Assembly: GCF_012524165.2 (NCBI RefSeq) | Contig: NZ_JABACJ020000005.1 | Span: 124,001-188,000 of the forward strand | Origin: Faecalicatena faecalis | Lineage (GTDB): Bacteria; Bacillota; Clostridia; Lachnospirales; Lachnospiraceae | DNA: 64,000 bases | Direction: 5' to 3' | Shown here: piece after piece, positions 54,028 through 64,000 of the stretch | Numbering within the stretch: position 1 is the stretch's first letter | Layout: the number at the start of each line of letters is the position of its first letter | Made by a program: the position numbers and the translations under genes | The notes under the pieces: model-generated | Databases searched by the model: none | Seen by the model: only the letters and a program-made list of their open reading frames with translations | Told to the model about the DNA's origin: nothing

Positions 54028-55950
54028 ATGGGAAATAAGAATACATATGATGCAGACAGTATTTCTGTATTGGAGGGACTTGAAGCAGTCAGAAAACGGC
54101 CTGGTATGTATATAGGAAGTGTTTCGACAAAAGGTCTGAACCATTTGATCTATGAGATCGTGGACAATTCCGTGGATGAGCATCTGGCCGGATATTGTAC
54201 ACAGATTCATGTAACATTGGAAAAGGACGGCTCGGCCACCATTGAGGACAATGGACGAGGCGTCCCTGTTGGTATGCACAAAAAGGGAGTATCTGCGGAG
54301 CGTATTGTTTATACGACCCTTCATGCAGGTGGTAAGTTTGATGATACCGCTTATAAGACAAGCGGTGGTCTTCATGGTGTCGGTTCATCCGTTGTCAATG
54401 CACTTTCTACTTATATGGATGTACAGGTCTTTAGAGAGGGCGCGATTCATCATGACAGGTTCGAGCGCGGTGTACCGGTGATCGAGCTGGAGGAGGGTCT
54501 GCTTCCTATTATTGGAAAGACCAGGAAAACCGGGACGAAGGTCAACTTCATGCCGGATGATACAATTTTTGAGAAGACAAGATTCCGTTCAGAGGAAATC
54601 AAGAGCCGTCTTCACGAGACCGCATATCTGAATCCGGAACTGATGATTATTTTCGATGACAAACGGATGGAGTCACCGGAACATATTGTGTATCACGAGC
54701 CGGATGGTATCATTGGATTTATCAAGGACCTGAACCAGAAAAAGGAGGTCCTCCATGATCCGATTTATTTTAAGGGGACATCTGAAGGAGTTGAAGTGGA
54801 GGTGGCGCTGCAGTATGTCAATGAATTCCATGAGAATGTTCTGGGATTCTGCAACAATATTTACAATGCAGAGGGAGGAACCCATCTGACAGGATTCAAG
54901 ACCACCTTCACTACGGTGATGAACCAGTATGCAAGAGAGCTGGGAATCTTAAAGGAGAAGGATGCCAACTTTACTGGCGCGGATATCCGAAATGGAATGA
55001 CTGCCATCGTATCGATCAAGCACCCGGACCCGCGTTTTGAAGGACAGACTAAGACCAAGCTGGACAACCCTGATGCAGCGAAAGCGACCGGAAAAGTAAC
55101 AGGGGATGAGATGGTTCTGTATTTTGACCGTAATGTGGAGGTCTTAAAGAAGGTGCTGTCCTGTGCGGAAAAGGCTGCCAAGATCCGTAAGACAGAGGAG
55201 AAGGCAAAGACGAATCTTCTGTCCAAGCAGAAGTATTCCTTTGACAGCAATGGAAAGCTGGCGAACTGTGAGAGCAGGGATGCAAAGAAATGTGAGATTT
55301 TTATCGTCGAGGGAGATTCTGCCGGAGGCTCTGCGAAGACAGCGAGAAACAGGATGTTCCAGGCAATCCTGCCGATCCGGGGCAAGATTTTGAACGTGGA
55401 GAAGGCAAGTATTGATAAAGTGCTGGCAAATGCGGAGATCAAGACTATGATCAATGCATTCGGATGCGGTTTTTCAGAGGGGTACGGCAACGACTTTGAC
55501 ATCAGTAAGCTGCGCTATGATAAGATCATTATCATGGCCGATGCCGATGTGGATGGTGCGCATATTTCCACGTTGCTGCTGACCTTGTTCTACCGCTTTA
55601 TGCCGGAGCTTATTTATGAAGGACATGTGTATATTGCGATGCCGCCGTTATATAAAGTAATGCCGAAAAAAGGAGAGGAAGAGTACCTCTATGACGATAA
55701 AGCACTTGAAAAATACAGGAAGACACATGACGGACCATTTACCCTCCAGAGATATAAAGGTCTTGGAGAGATGGACGCGGATCAGCTATGGGAGACAACT
55801 CTGAATCCGGAGACGAGGCTTCTTAAGCTGGTAGAGATCGAGGATGCCCTGATGGCTTCCAGCGTGACCGAGATGCTGATGGGGACGGAGGTACCGCCAA
55901 GGCGCTCCTTTATTTACGAGAATGCAACGGATGCAGAGCTGGATATTTAA
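54028..55950 (+). CDS. parE: Type IIA topoisomerase subunit B (ParE-like)
   Basis: The ~640-residue ATPase subunit has the GHKL nucleotide site (EIVDNSVDEHLAG, GRGVPVG, GGLHGVGSSVVNAL) and the TOPRIM motif EGDSAGG with ADADVDGAHI. ATG at 54028 has AGGAGAGG upstream. It is followed 19 bases later by the A subunit. Assignment to topo IV rather than gyrase rests mainly on the partner's C-terminal domain. A GyrB label is also common for this locus. Confidence 0.9.
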   Translation: MGNKNTYDADSISVLEGLEAVRKRPGMYIGSVSTKGLNHLIYEIVDNSVDEHLAGYCTQIHVTLEKDGSATIEDNGRGVPVGMHKKGVSAERIVYTTLHAGGKFDDTAYKTSGGLHGVGSSVVNALSTYMDVQVFREGAIHHDRFERGVPVIELEEGLLPIIGKTRKTGTKVNFMPDDTIFEKTRFRSEEIKSRLHETAYLNPELMIIFDDKRMESPEHIVYHEPDGIIGFIKDLNQKKEVLHDPIYFKGTSEGVEVEVALQYVNEFHENVLGFCNNIYNAEGGTHLTGFKTTFTTVMNQYARELGILKEKDANFTGADIRNGMTAIVSIKHPDPRFEGQTKTKLDNPDAAKATGKVTGDEMVLYFDRNVEVLKKVLSCAEKAAKIRKTEEKAKTNLLSKQKYSFDSNGKLANCESRDAKKCEIFIVEGDSAGGSAKTARNRMFQAILPIRGKILNVEKASIDKVLANAEIKTMINAFGCGFSEGYGNDFDISKLRYDKIIIMADADVDGAHISTLLLTLFYRFMPELIYEGHVYIAMPPLYKVMPKKGEEEYLYDDKALEKYRKTHDGPFTLQRYKGLGEMDADQLWETTLNPETRLLKLVEIEDALMASSVTEMLMGTEVPPRRSFIYENATDAELDI

Positions 55951-55969
55951 AAGAAGCAGGAGATAAAGA

Positions 55970-58216
55970 ATGAGTAGTAGTGAATCACAGATTATCAGAA
56001 CCGAATATTCTGAGGTTATGAAGAAATCATATATTGATTATGCCATGAGTGTCATTATTGCCAGGGCACTGCCGGATGTGCGGGATGGATTAAAGCCGGT
56101 GCAGCGCAGGACTCTGTATGACATGTATGAGCTTGGAATCCGCTATGACAAGCCTTATAGAAAGTGTGCGCGTATTGTAGGGGATACGATGGGTAAGTAC
56201 CATCCCCACGGCGACAGTTCTATCTATGAATCCCTTGTCGTGATGGCACAGGATTTCAAGAAGGGAATGATCCTGGTGGACGGCCACGGCAACTTCGGCT
56301 CCATCGAGGGGGACGGCGCAGCGGCTATGCGTTACACCGAAGCCAGGCTTACCAAGTTTACGCAGGAGGCCTATCTGGCAGATCTGGACAAGAATGTCAT
56401 CGACTTCGGACCGAACTTCGATGAGACGGAAAAGGAACCGCTTGTTCTGCCGGTACGTGTGCCGAACCTGCTGATCAACGGGGCAGAGGGAATCGCAGTC
56501 GGAATGGCGACCAGCATCCCGACACACAACCTGTGTGAGGTCATTGATGCGGTCAAGGCCTACATGAAGAATGATCAGATCAGCACAAAGCAGCTGATGA
56601 AGTATATCAAAGGACCGGATTTCCCGACAGGGGGCATCGTGGTCAACAAAGACGACCTTCTGAATATCTACGAGACCGGGCAGGGGAAGATCAAGCTGCG
56701 CGGGAAAGTAGAAGTGGAGGAGTTAAAGGGCGGCAAGAAGCAGCTTGTTGTAACGGAGATTCCTTATACTATGATCGGAAGCGGGATCGGAAAGTTTCTG
56801 AATGATGTCTGCAATCTGGTGGAGACCAAGAAGACCAATGATATCGTGGACATTTCCAATCAGTCCTCAAAAGAGGGAATCCGTATCGTCATTGAATTGA
56901 AAAAGGGTGCTGATGTAGAGAACCTGAAAAATATGCTCTACAAAAAGACCCGGCTGGAGGATACCTTTGGCGTCAATATGCTGGCAGTCGCTGACGGCAG
57001 GCCGGAGACGCTGGGGCTTAAGTCGATCATTGAACATCACGTAGACTTCCAGTTTGAATTGATGACCAGAAAGTACAACACGCTTCTCGCGAAAGAACAG
57101 GAGAAGCGGGAAGTACAGGAAGGATTGATCAAGGCGTGTGATGTCATTGATCTGATCATCGAGATCCTGCGCGGAAGTAAGTCTGTAAAGGATGCCCGTG
57201 CGTGTCTGGTCAATGGTGTGACAGACAATATTACATTCAAGTCCAAGATCTCCAAGAAAATGGCCTCTCTTTTAAGATTTACAGAGCGCCAGGCAACTGC
57301 GATTCTGGAGATGCGTCTGTACAAGCTGATCGGACTGGAGATCGAAGCACTCCAGAAAGAGCATGAGGAGACCTTGAAGAATATTGCACGCTATGAGGAT
57401 GTTTTGAACAATTACGATTCCATGGCAGACCTCATTATCTCTGAACTGGAATCTTATAAAAAGGAATATGGAAGGAAGCGCCGTACCGCAATTGAGAATG
57501 CAGAGGAAGCAGTATTCGAGGAAAAGAAGATCGAAGAGCAGGAAGTCGTATTTTTGATGGACCGTTTCGGATATGCGAAGACAATCGATGTGGCGGCCTA
57601 TGAGAGGAATAAAGAAGCGGCTGACAGTGAGAATAAATATGTCGTGCACTGTATGAACACCGGGAAAATCTGTATCTTTACCGATACCGGGAAGATGCAC
57701 CAGGTGAAGATGCTGGATCTGCCATACGGAAAGTTCCGGGATAAAGGAACGCCGATCGATAATGTCAGCAATTATTCCAGCAGTGAGGAGCAGATCGTTA
57801 TGGTCTGTGATGCCGAGCAGATGCGGTTTGCGAAGCTTTTATTTGCCACAAAGCAGGGCATGGTCAAGAAGGTGGAAGGAACCGAGTTCCAGGTGGCAAA
57901 ACGGACGATTGCGGCGACTAAGCTGCAGGAGGAAGATGCGCTGATTAGTGTCAGTGTGGTGACAGAGAACCAGAATGTAGTACTCCAGACCAAGGGCGGA
58001 TATTTCTTGAGATTCCCGGCAGAGGAAGTCCCGGAGAAGAAAAAGGGCGCTGTCGGTGTCAGGGGAATCAAGCTGCAGAAGAAGGATGAACTGGAGAATG
58101 TGTACTTGTTTGAAGAAGGCGCGGAGACGAAGGTTGCTTTTGGGGAAAAGGAAGTGACTCTGAACCGATTAAGACAGGCACACCGGGATACACTGGGGAC
58201 GAAGAACCGGAATTAA
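55970..58216 (+). CDS. parC: Type IIA topoisomerase subunit A (ParC-like)
   Basis: The 748-residue subunit has the catalytic tyrosine in [11 protein letters not shown] and a quinolone-determining region reading [10 protein letters not shown], the sensitive form. Its C-terminal beta-pinwheel is shorter than in gyrase. I see no GyrA-box (QRRGGKG-like) in the first blade; there is only [11 protein letters not shown] in a later one. That favours a decatenating topo IV. Confidence 0.88.
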   Translation: MSSSESQIIRTEYSEVMKKSYIDYAMSVIIARALPDVRDGLKPVQRRTLYDMYELGIRYDKPYRKCARIVGDTMGKYHPHGDSSIYESLVVMAQDFKKGMILVDGHGNFGSIEGDGAAAMRYTEARLTKFTQEAYLADLDKNVIDFGPNFDETEKEPLVLPVRVPNLLINGAEGIAVGMATSIPTHNLCEVIDAVKAYMKNDQISTKQLMKYIKGPDFPTGGIVVNKDDLLNIYETGQGKIKLRGKVEVEELKGGKKQLVVTEIPYTMIGSGIGKFLNDVCNLVETKKTNDIVDISNQSSKEGIRIVIELKKGADVENLKNMLYKKTRLEDTFGVNMLAVADGRPETLGLKSIIEHHVDFQFELMTRKYNTLLAKEQEKREVQEGLIKACDVIDLIIEILRGSKSVKDARACLVNGVTDNITFKSKISKKMASLLRFTERQATAILEMRLYKLIGLEIEALQKEHEETLKNIARYEDVLNNYDSMADLIISELESYKKEYGRKRRTAIENAEEAVFEEKKIEEQEVVFLMDRFGYAKTIDVAAYERNKEAADSENKYVVHCMNTGKICIFTDTGKMHQVKMLDLPYGKFRDKGTPIDNVSNYSSSEEQIVMVCDAEQMRFAKLLFATKQGMVKKVEGTEFQVAKRTIAATKLQEEDALISVSVVTENQNVVLQTKGGYFLRFPAEEVPEKKKGAVGVRGIKLQKKDELENVYLFEEGAETKVAFGEKEVTLNRLRQAHRDTLGTKNRN

Positions 58217-58287
58217 GCGGCCGTTTAGGAACGACTGTGCACAGTACTTATCAGGCAGTCAAATTAAAAAAGTATAAACTTTGCCCC

Positions 58288-58316
58288 TTGCATTTACTGG
58301 AAAAAGGTGCTATACT
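58288..58316 (+). promoter_or_regulatory. Sigma-A promoter of the rimP-nusA-infB operon
   Basis: TTGCAT and TATACT are separated by 17 bases, giving a leader of about 165 bases before rimP. Confidence 0.8.
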
Positions 58317-58341
58317 AACCACAGTTACATAGGAACCCGGC

Positions 58342-58369
58342 AGAAGAGTGAACGAAAGTTCACTCTTCT
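58342..58369 (+). promoter_or_regulatory. Leader hairpin upstream of rimP
   Basis: AGAAGAGTGAAC pairs perfectly with GTTCACTCTTCT around a GAAA tetraloop, followed by TTGTTG. It lies just after the promoter. It may be a NusA-sensitive attenuator, as this operon is autoregulated by NusA in other bacteria, or a stabilising 5' structure. Confidence 0.65.
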
Positions 58370-58488
58370 TTGTTGCTAAGGGTCTCATCGCAGTTTGATG
58401 GGATTTACAATCCGTATAGATGGCATCCGGGTGACTTATTCTAACGATCATGTATAGAAAAAGCAAATGCAGAGAAAGGGAGTTTAGC

Positions 58489-58956
58489 GTGTCAAGAAAA
58501 GAACAGTATGAACTTAAGACAGAGGAGCTTTTGGAACCGATCGTAACAGGGTTCGGCTTTGAACTGGTGGATGTGGAATATGTGAAGGAGGCCGGTACAT
58601 GGTATCTGCGGGCTTATATCGACAAGCCGGGCGGGATTACCGTGGATGACTGCGAAGTGGTCAGCAGGAAGTTTTCAGATATTCTGGATGAAAAGGATTA
58701 TATAGAAGATACGTATATCTTCGAGGTGAGTTCCCCGGGACTGGGCAGACCGCTGAAAAAGGAGAAGGATTTCAAGCGTAGCCTGGGTGAGGAAGTAGAG
58801 ATTCGGACATACCGGGCGATCGACCGCCAGAAGGAGTTTGTCGGGATCTTAAAGGATTATGATAAGAATACTGTAACGATAGAATACGAAGATGAGTCGA
58901 CTCAGACCTTCGACAAAAGTGAGATTGCGCTTATCCGCTTAGCTTTGGATTTTTAA
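58489..58956 (+). CDS. rimP: Ribosome maturation factor RimP
   Basis: The 155-residue protein has the N-terminal RimP fold (GFELVDVEYVKE...WYLRAYIDKPGGI) and the SH3-like C-terminal domain. It assists 30S maturation. GTG at 58489 has AAAGGGAG upstream; a frame from 58450 adds unrelated residues. It is the first gene of the operon. Confidence 0.93.
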   Translation: MSRKEQYELKTEELLEPIVTGFGFELVDVEYVKEAGTWYLRAYIDKPGGITVDDCEVVSRKFSDILDEKDYIEDTYIFEVSSPGLGRPLKKEKDFKRSLGEEVEIRTYRAIDRQKEFVGILKDYDKNTVTIEYEDESTQTFDKSEIALIRLALDF

Positions 58957-58973
58957 TTTAGGAGGAAATAATA

Positions 58974-60188
58974 ATGAATACAGAATTATTGGAAGCATTG
59001 ACTATTCTTGAACAGGAAAAGAACATCAGTAAAGATACCATGATGGATGCCATCGAGAATTCTCTTATCAGCGCATGCAAGAACCATTTTGGAACTTCAG
59101 ATAACATCAAGGTCATTATGGACCGCGAGACATGTGATTATGCAGTGTATGCGGAGAAAGAGGTCGTAGAGGAGGTATTTGATCCTGCGATTGAAATCAG
59201 CTTAGAAGATGCGGAGAAGTTAGATTCTGCACTGCAGATCGGGGATGTAGCTCAGATACCGATCGAGTCCAAATCTTTTGGACGTATTGCGACACAGAAT
59301 GCCAAGAACCTGATCTTACAGAAAATCAGAGAAGAAGAGCGTAAAGTCGTATACGATCAGTATTTCGAAAAAGAGAAAGATATCGTAACAGGTATTGTTC
59401 AGCGTTATGTGGGAAGAAATATTAGTATCAACCTGGGAAGAGCAGATGCAATGCTGACAGAGAACGAGCAGGTAAAAGGTGAGGTGTTCAAACCGACAGA
59501 GCGTATCAAATTATACGTTGTAGAGGTCAAGAATACACCAAAGGGACCGAAGATCCTTGTTTCCCGTACTCATCCTGAGCTGGTGAAGCGTCTGTTCGAG
59601 GCAGAGGTCGCAGAGGTAAAGGATGGAACTGTTGAGATCAAGAGCATTGCACGTGAAGCAGGCTCTCGTACAAAGATGGCCGTTTGGTCCAACGATGAGA
59701 ATGTAGATCCGGTCGGCGCATGTGTCGGAATGAATGGTGCCAGAGTCAACGCGGTTGTCAATGAGCTGCGGGGCGAGAAGATCGATATCATCAACTGGGA
59801 TGAGAATCCGGCACTTCTGATTGAGAATGCGCTCAGCCCGGCTAAGGTGATTTCCGTTATGGCTGACCCGGATGAGAAGGCAGCAAGCGTCATTGTACCG
59901 GACTATCAGTTGTCATTGGCGATTGGTAAGGAAGGTCAGAATGCAAGACTTGCAGCACGTCTGACAGGATACAAGATCGATATCAAGAGCGAGACACAGG
60001 CCATTGAGTCAGGGGAGCTTCCAGAAGACTACATGGAACAGATGGGAATGATGGAAGAGGGATATGCTGATGACGAGTATGAGAGTGGATATGAAGAAGA
60101 GTATCCGCAGGATTATGAGGAGCCGGCAGAGACTTCAAAAGACCAGGATTACGAAGAGATTGAATTCATTGAGACAGATGGTGAATAA
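58974..60188 (+). CDS. nusA: Transcription factor NusA
   Basis: The 404-residue protein has the NusA N-terminal domain, an S1 domain (about 135-200), and two KH domains (VGACVGMNGARV and SLAIGKEGQNARLAA). It ends in an acidic Glu/Tyr-rich tail. It controls pausing, termination and antitermination. RBS TAGGAGGAAA is strong. Confidence 0.96.
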   Translation: MNTELLEALTILEQEKNISKDTMMDAIENSLISACKNHFGTSDNIKVIMDRETCDYAVYAEKEVVEEVFDPAIEISLEDAEKLDSALQIGDVAQIPIESKSFGRIATQNAKNLILQKIREEERKVVYDQYFEKEKDIVTGIVQRYVGRNISINLGRADAMLTENEQVKGEVFKPTERIKLYVVEVKNTPKGPKILVSRTHPELVKRLFEAEVAEVKDGTVEIKSIAREAGSRTKMAVWSNDENVDPVGACVGMNGARVNAVVNELRGEKIDIINWDENPALLIENALSPAKVISVMADPDEKAASVIVPDYQLSLAIGKEGQNARLAARLTGYKIDIKSETQAIESGELPEDYMEQMGMMEEGYADDEYESGYEEEYPQDYEEPAETSKDQDYEEIEFIETDGE

Positions 60189-60211
60189 TAACCGTATAAG
60201 AGGTGGAATGA

Positions 60212-60487
60212 TTGAACAATAGAAAGATACCGATGCGTAAATGCGTTGGCTGCGGTGAGATGAAGCCGAAGAAGGAACTGATACGCGTCTTACGCACAGC
60301 AGATGAAGAATTTGTATTGGATGCGACTGGGAAAAAGAACGGGCGCGGAGCCTATCTGTGCTGCTCAAAGGAATGTTTCCAAAAAGCAGTGAAAAGTAAA
60401 GGACTGGAGCGTTCTTTTAAGCAGGCGATTCCTGCCGAAGTATATGAGCGTTTGGAAAAGGAGATGAACGAGATTGATACCAAGTAA
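60212..60487 (+). CDS. ylxR: YlxR family RNA-binding protein
   Basis: The 91-residue protein has the family motif RKCVGCGEMKPKKELIR and GRGAYLC near the middle. It starts with TTG at 60212 after AGAGGTGG; the only nearby ATG runs into a stop after four codons. It is usual between nusA and infB. Confidence 0.9.
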   Translation: MNNRKIPMRKCVGCGEMKPKKELIRVLRTADEEFVLDATGKKNGRGAYLCCSKECFQKAVKSKGLERSFKQAIPAEVYERLEKEMNEIDTK

Positions 60488-60797
60488 AGCGTTATCTCTG
60501 GTCGGGCTTGCTACGAAGGCGGGGAAGACGGTGAGCGGTGAGTTCATGACGGAGAAAGAAGTGAAGTCAGGAAGGGCCGCACTGGTGATCGTTGCGGACG
60601 ATGCATCAGACAATACAAAAAAGAAGTTTCGCGATATGTGTGAATTTTATAAGGTTCCAATTTATTTTTACGGAGATAAAGATACCTTAGGGCATGCAAT
60701 GGGAAAAGAATTCCGTGCATCTCTGGCGATATTGGACGAAGGATTTGCAAAGGGAATTCGAAAACATTTAGAAACGAAAGACAATACAATTGCATAA
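60474..60797 (+). CDS. ylxQ: L7Ae/L30e-like RNA-binding protein (YlxQ)
   Basis: The 107-residue protein has the L7Ae-type fold ([32 protein letters not shown]). It probably binds K-turn RNA. It begins with TTG at 60474 inside the ylxR gene with AAGGAGATG upstream, a 14-base overlap. Confidence 0.88.
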   Translation: MIPSKALSLVGLATKAGKTVSGEFMTEKEVKSGRAALVIVADDASDNTKKKFRDMCEFYKVPIYFYGDKDTLGHAMGKEFRASLAILDEGFAKGIRKHLETKDNTIA

Positions 60798-60811
60798 AGG
60801 AGGTAGTTAAT

Positions 60812-63772
60812 ATGACAAAAATGAGAGTACATGAACTGGCTAAAGAGCTGGGGATGGAAAATAAAGAACTGATGGATATTTTAGTAAAGAAGAACGTTGA
60901 GGTGAAAAGCCATATGAGTTCTTTGGCCGATGAGGTGGTGGATAATATCCGCAAAGGACATAAGGGAAGTGCTGCCCCGGTAGCAAAGCCGGCAGAGGCG
61001 AAACCTGCAGCAGATGAGAAGGCGGCAGAGGACGCAGCACCGAAGAAGAAAAATATCGTGCAGGTATTCCGTCCGCAGAATTCCAAGAGTGGTGGACGCA
61101 TGAGCAGCGGACATCAGGGACAGCGCCCGCAAGGAAGCCGTCCACAGGGGAACACGCAGGGACAGCGTCCACAGGGAAGCCGTCCGGCAGGAGCAGCACA
61201 GGGAGCAAGAACGCAGAGTGCAGCCAGCCAGCCGGCATCTGAGAATACACAGGCACAGCGTCCTTCCAGCACACCAGCACAGAACGCGCAGGGACAGGGA
61301 ACACCAAGACCGTCCGCATCCACACAGGAGTCAAGACAAAACCAGTCTTTAGGACAGAGACCATACAATTCTAATAACCAGAGAAATGCTGATGGTGGTC
61401 AGAGATACAACAATAACCGCGGCGGCCAGGAGAGAAGCTACGACGGCCAGAATAACAGAAATAACAACGGTCAGCGTCAGGGCGGCTACCAGGGAAATAA
61501 CCAGCGCCAGGGTGGAAACTATCAGGGTAATGGACAGCGCCAGGGCGGTGGAAGCTACCAGGGCAATAATCAGCGCCAGGGCGGCGGAAGCTATCAGGGA
61601 AATGGACAGCGCCAGGGCGGCTACCAGGGAAATGGACAGCGTCAGGGCGGCGGAAGCTACCAGGGAAATGGACAGCGCCAGGGTGGCGGAAACTATCAGG
61701 GAAATGGGCAGCGTCAGGGCGGTTACCAGGGTAATGGACAGCGTCAAGGCGGCGGTTATGCAGGCAATAATCAGCGTGGAGGAAATCAGTCTTCCCGTCC
61801 GGGTGAACGCCGTGATAACAGAAGAGATGACAGAGATGCAATCCCAACACCATTAGTAGAACAGCAGAAAGCATCCAGGAATAAAGCAAAAGACAAAGAA
61901 AAAGATTACAAGAAAAAAGAATATAAAGAGAATGATTTTGGCAAGAAGGGCAAAAAGCAGAAACCTATCGTTGAGGTTCAGAAGCCGCAGCCGAAGCAGG
62001 AGAAGAAAGTCGAAGAGATCAAACAGATCATCCTTCCAGAGGTTCTGACGATCAAAGAGCTTGCTGACAAGATGAAGATGGTTCCTTCTGCAATCGTGAA
62101 GAAATTATTCCTGCAGGGCAAGATCGTGACTGTAAACCAGGAGATCGATTATGAGACAGCAGAAGAAATCGCAATGGAATTTGAAATCCTCTGTGAGAGA
62201 GAGCCTGTCGTTGACGTAATCGAAGAGCTCCTGAAAGAGGAAGAGGAGGACGAAAACACCATGGTGAAACGTCCGCCTGTAGTCTGTGTCATGGGTCATG
62301 TTGACCACGGTAAGACTTCCCTTTTGGATGCCATTCGCCATACCAATGTCATTGGACGTGAGGCCGGCGGTATCACACAGCACATCGGTGCCTATGTGGT
62401 CGAGGCAAACGGCGAAAAGATCACCTTCCTGGATACACCGGGACATGAGGCATTTACCGCTATGCGTATGCGTGGTGCAAATGCAACAGACATCGCGATT
62501 CTGGTCGTTGCAGCAGACGATGGTGTGATGCCGCAGACAGTTGAGGCAATCAACCATGCGAAAGCCGCTGGCATTGAGATTATCGTAGCAATCAATAAGA
62601 TTGATAAGCCGAGTGCAAATATTGACAGAGTAAAACAGGAACTTGCAGAATATGAACTGATTCCAGAAGATTGGGGCGGAAGCACCATCTTTGTACCGGT
62701 ATCTGCACACACAAAGGAAGGAATCAAAGACCTGTTAGAGATGATCCTTCTGACTGCAGAAGTAATGGAATTGAAGGCAAATCCGGACCGTGCAGCAAGA
62801 GGTCTGGTGATCGAGGCTGAGCTGGATAAAGGAAAAGGATCTGTTGCGACTGTTCTGGTACAGAAGGGTACCCTTCATGTTGGGGATGCCATTGCGGCTG
62901 GTTCCGCACATGGTAAGGTAAGAGCCATGATGGATGACAAGGGACGCAGAGTCAAAGAAGCAGGCCCTTCACAGCCGGTAGAGATTTTAGGATTGAATGA
63001 TGTACCGAATGCAGGTGAAGTCTTCGTAGGCTGTGATACAGAAAAAGAAGCAAGAAGCTTTGCAGAGACCTTTATTTCACAGAACAAGGTCAAACTGCTG
63101 GATGATACGAAGTCTAAGATGTCTCTGGATGATCTGTTCACACAGATCAAGGAAGGAAACTTGAAAGAGCTCAACATCGTTGTAAAGGCGGATGTACAGG
63201 GTTCTGTAGAGGCATTGAAGCAGAGTCTTCTCAAGCTGTCCAACGATGAGGTCGTTATTAAGATCATCCATGGCGGCGTAGGTGCGATCAATGAATCTGA
63301 CGTTATTCTGGCATCTGCATCCAATGCAATCATCATTGGATTCAATGTGCGCCCGGATGCGACAGCCAAAGAAATCGCAGACCGTGAAGGCGTAGACTTA
63401 AGACTTTACAGAGTCATTTACAATGCAATCGAGGATGTGGAAGCAGCCATGAAGGGCATGCTCGATCCGATTTTCGAAGAAAAAGTACTCGGACACGCAG
63501 AAGTACGCCAGACATTCAAGGCATCTGGTGTGGGAACGATTGCTGGTTCTTATGTACTGGATGGTATTTTCGAGAGACACTGCTCTGTCCGACTCACACG
63601 CGACGGCATTGTAATGTTTGACGGACCTCTTGCATCTTTGAAGCGTTTCAAGGATGATGTGAAGGAAGTCAGGGCAGGATACGAATGTGGTTTCGTATTC
63701 GAGAATTATAACGACATCAAGGAAGGCGACCTCGTGGAAGCCTACAAGATGGTCGAAGTAGAAAGAAAATAA
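60812..63772 (+). CDS. infB: Translation initiation factor IF-2
   Basis: The 986-residue protein has an N-terminal IF2N helix bundle and a long low-complexity linker (about 85-360) very rich in Gln, Gly, Asn and Arg with repeated GQRQGG units. A second IF2N part follows. The GTPase core has [17 protein letters not shown] and NKIDK, and then domains II-IV. It brings initiator tRNA to the 30S subunit. The repeat-rich linker is longer than in many homologues. Confidence 0.97.
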   Translation: MTKMRVHELAKELGMENKELMDILVKKNVEVKSHMSSLADEVVDNIRKGHKGSAAPVAKPAEAKPAADEKAAEDAAPKKKNIVQVFRPQNSKSGGRMSSGHQGQRPQGSRPQGNTQGQRPQGSRPAGAAQGARTQSAASQPASENTQAQRPSSTPAQNAQGQGTPRPSASTQESRQNQSLGQRPYNSNNQRNADGGQRYNNNRGGQERSYDGQNNRNNNGQRQGGYQGNNQRQGGNYQGNGQRQGGGSYQGNNQRQGGGSYQGNGQRQGGYQGNGQRQGGGSYQGNGQRQGGGNYQGNGQRQGGYQGNGQRQGGGYAGNNQRGGNQSSRPGERRDNRRDDRDAIPTPLVEQQKASRNKAKDKEKDYKKKEYKENDFGKKGKKQKPIVEVQKPQPKQEKKVEEIKQIILPEVLTIKELADKMKMVPSAIVKKLFLQGKIVTVNQEIDYETAEEIAMEFEILCEREPVVDVIEELLKEEEEDENTMVKRPPVVCVMGHVDHGKTSLLDAIRHTNVIGREAGGITQHIGAYVVEANGEKITFLDTPGHEAFTAMRMRGANATDIAILVVAADDGVMPQTVEAINHAKAAGIEIIVAINKIDKPSANIDRVKQELAEYELIPEDWGGSTIFVPVSAHTKEGIKDLLEMILLTAEVMELKANPDRAARGLVIEAELDKGKGSVATVLVQKGTLHVGDAIAAGSAHGKVRAMMDDKGRRVKEAGPSQPVEILGLNDVPNAGEVFVGCDTEKEARSFAETFISQNKVKLLDDTKSKMSLDDLFTQIKEGNLKELNIVVKADVQGSVEALKQSLLKLSNDEVVIKIIHGGVGAINESDVILASASNAIIIGFNVRPDATAKEIADREGVDLRLYRVIYNAIEDVEAAMKGMLDPIFEEKVLGHAEVRQTFKASGVGTIAGSYVLDGIFERHCSVRLTRDGIVMFDGPLASLKRFKDDVKEVRAGYECGFVFENYNDIKEGDLVEAYKMVEVERK
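61461..61770 (+). repeat. Imperfect Gly-Gln-Arg coding repeats in infB
   Basis: About ten short units of roughly 24-36 bp encode variations of Y-Q-G-N-[GN]-Q-R-Q-G-G. Copies differ by silent and single-residue changes. Length may vary between strains. Confidence 0.85.
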
Positions 63773-63810
63773 GACCGTAGATTTTACAGCGGTTATGTGA
63801 AGGAGCATTT

Positions 63811-64000
63811 ATGAGAAAAAATAGTATCAAGAATACAAGGATCAATACAGAAGTGCAGCGTGAATTAAGCAACATCCTGCGCGGAGGGATCAAGGACCCG
63901 CGAGTGGCGCCTATGACTTCCGTCGTAGCTGTAGAGGTGGCTCCTGACCTGAAAACCTGTAAGGCATATATCAGTGTGCTTGGAGATAAGAAGGCACAGG
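63811..64000 (+). CDS. rbfA: Ribosome-binding factor A, 5' part only
   Basis: ATG at 63811 with AAGGAG upstream opens a frame to the window end. The 63 visible residues contain the RbfA pattern (INTEVQRELSNILR, IKDPRV, followed by a KAYISVLG strand). It is a 16S maturation factor normally following infB. Confidence 0.92.
   Translation, partial: MRKNSIKNTRINTEVQRELSNILRGGIKDPRVAPMTSVVAVEVAPDLKTCKAYISVLGDKKAQ

Noticed and set aside
54028..58216. gyrB-gyrA pair
   Set aside because: The A subunit has a short C-terminal domain without a recognisable GyrA-box. Topo IV is preferred, though not proven.
61461..61770. CRISPR-like array of short repeats
   Set aside because: The units are imperfect, in frame and lie within the conserved infB gene; no spacers of constant length.

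Overview
The window looks like a chromosomal segment of a spore-forming anaerobic Clostridia, most likely of the Lachnospiraceae. Endospore genes (gpr, spoIIP), ilvN-ilvC, a ParE/ParC-type topoisomerase pair and a rimP-nusA-ylxR-ylxQ-infB-rbfA operon are present, and promoters fit a low-to-mid GC Firmicute. The species cannot be fixed from sequence alone.

Region 1 (1 to about 18.04 kb) is the right part of a siphovirus-type prophage, all on the + strand. It runs portal (cut by the window edge), ClpP-like protease, HK97-type capsid, head-tail connectors, tail tube, tail chaperones joined by a -1 frameshift, tape measure, distal tail, tail and fibre proteins, then lysis genes. Between the fibre and lysis modules sits a complete diversity-generating retroelement (DGR). 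It has a C-type-lectin-like target gene ending in a variable repeat (VR), an Avd-like gene, a non-coding template repeat (TR), a structured RNA region and a reverse transcriptase. TR and VR align over 130 positions with 17 differences, all at TR adenines. This is the most striking system in the window. Integrase, repressor and terminase would lie left of the window.

Region 2 (18.1 to 26.2 kb) is a leftward seven-gene operon that matches oxidative 4-hydroxyproline catabolism: epimerase, multi-subunit D-hydroxyproline dehydrogenase, DapA-family deaminase and ketoglutarate-semialdehyde dehydrogenase. A divergent XRE-cupin regulator and a small cupin protein accompany it.

Region 3 (26.3 to 34.1 kb) is ordinary chromosome: an acidic membrane protein, a MATE exporter, L-lactate dehydrogenase, an ABC-F ATPase, a sugar nucleotidyltransferase and galE.

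Region 4 (34.2 to 46.9 kb) is a tightly packed biosynthetic operon. It encodes a C-A-T-C-A-T-R non-ribosomal peptide synthetase, a 7TM histidine kinase, an HD-GYP response regulator, an acyl-AMP ligase and an acyl carrier protein. The architecture predicts an N-acylated dipeptide released reductively as an aldehyde, with built-in two-component control.

Region 5 (46.9 to 64 kb) is housekeeping: ilvN, ilvC, a second MATE exporter, a PRTase-like protein, rpsT, gpr, spoIIP, parE, parC and the nusA-infB operon. Several sigma-A promoters and terminators can be read directly.
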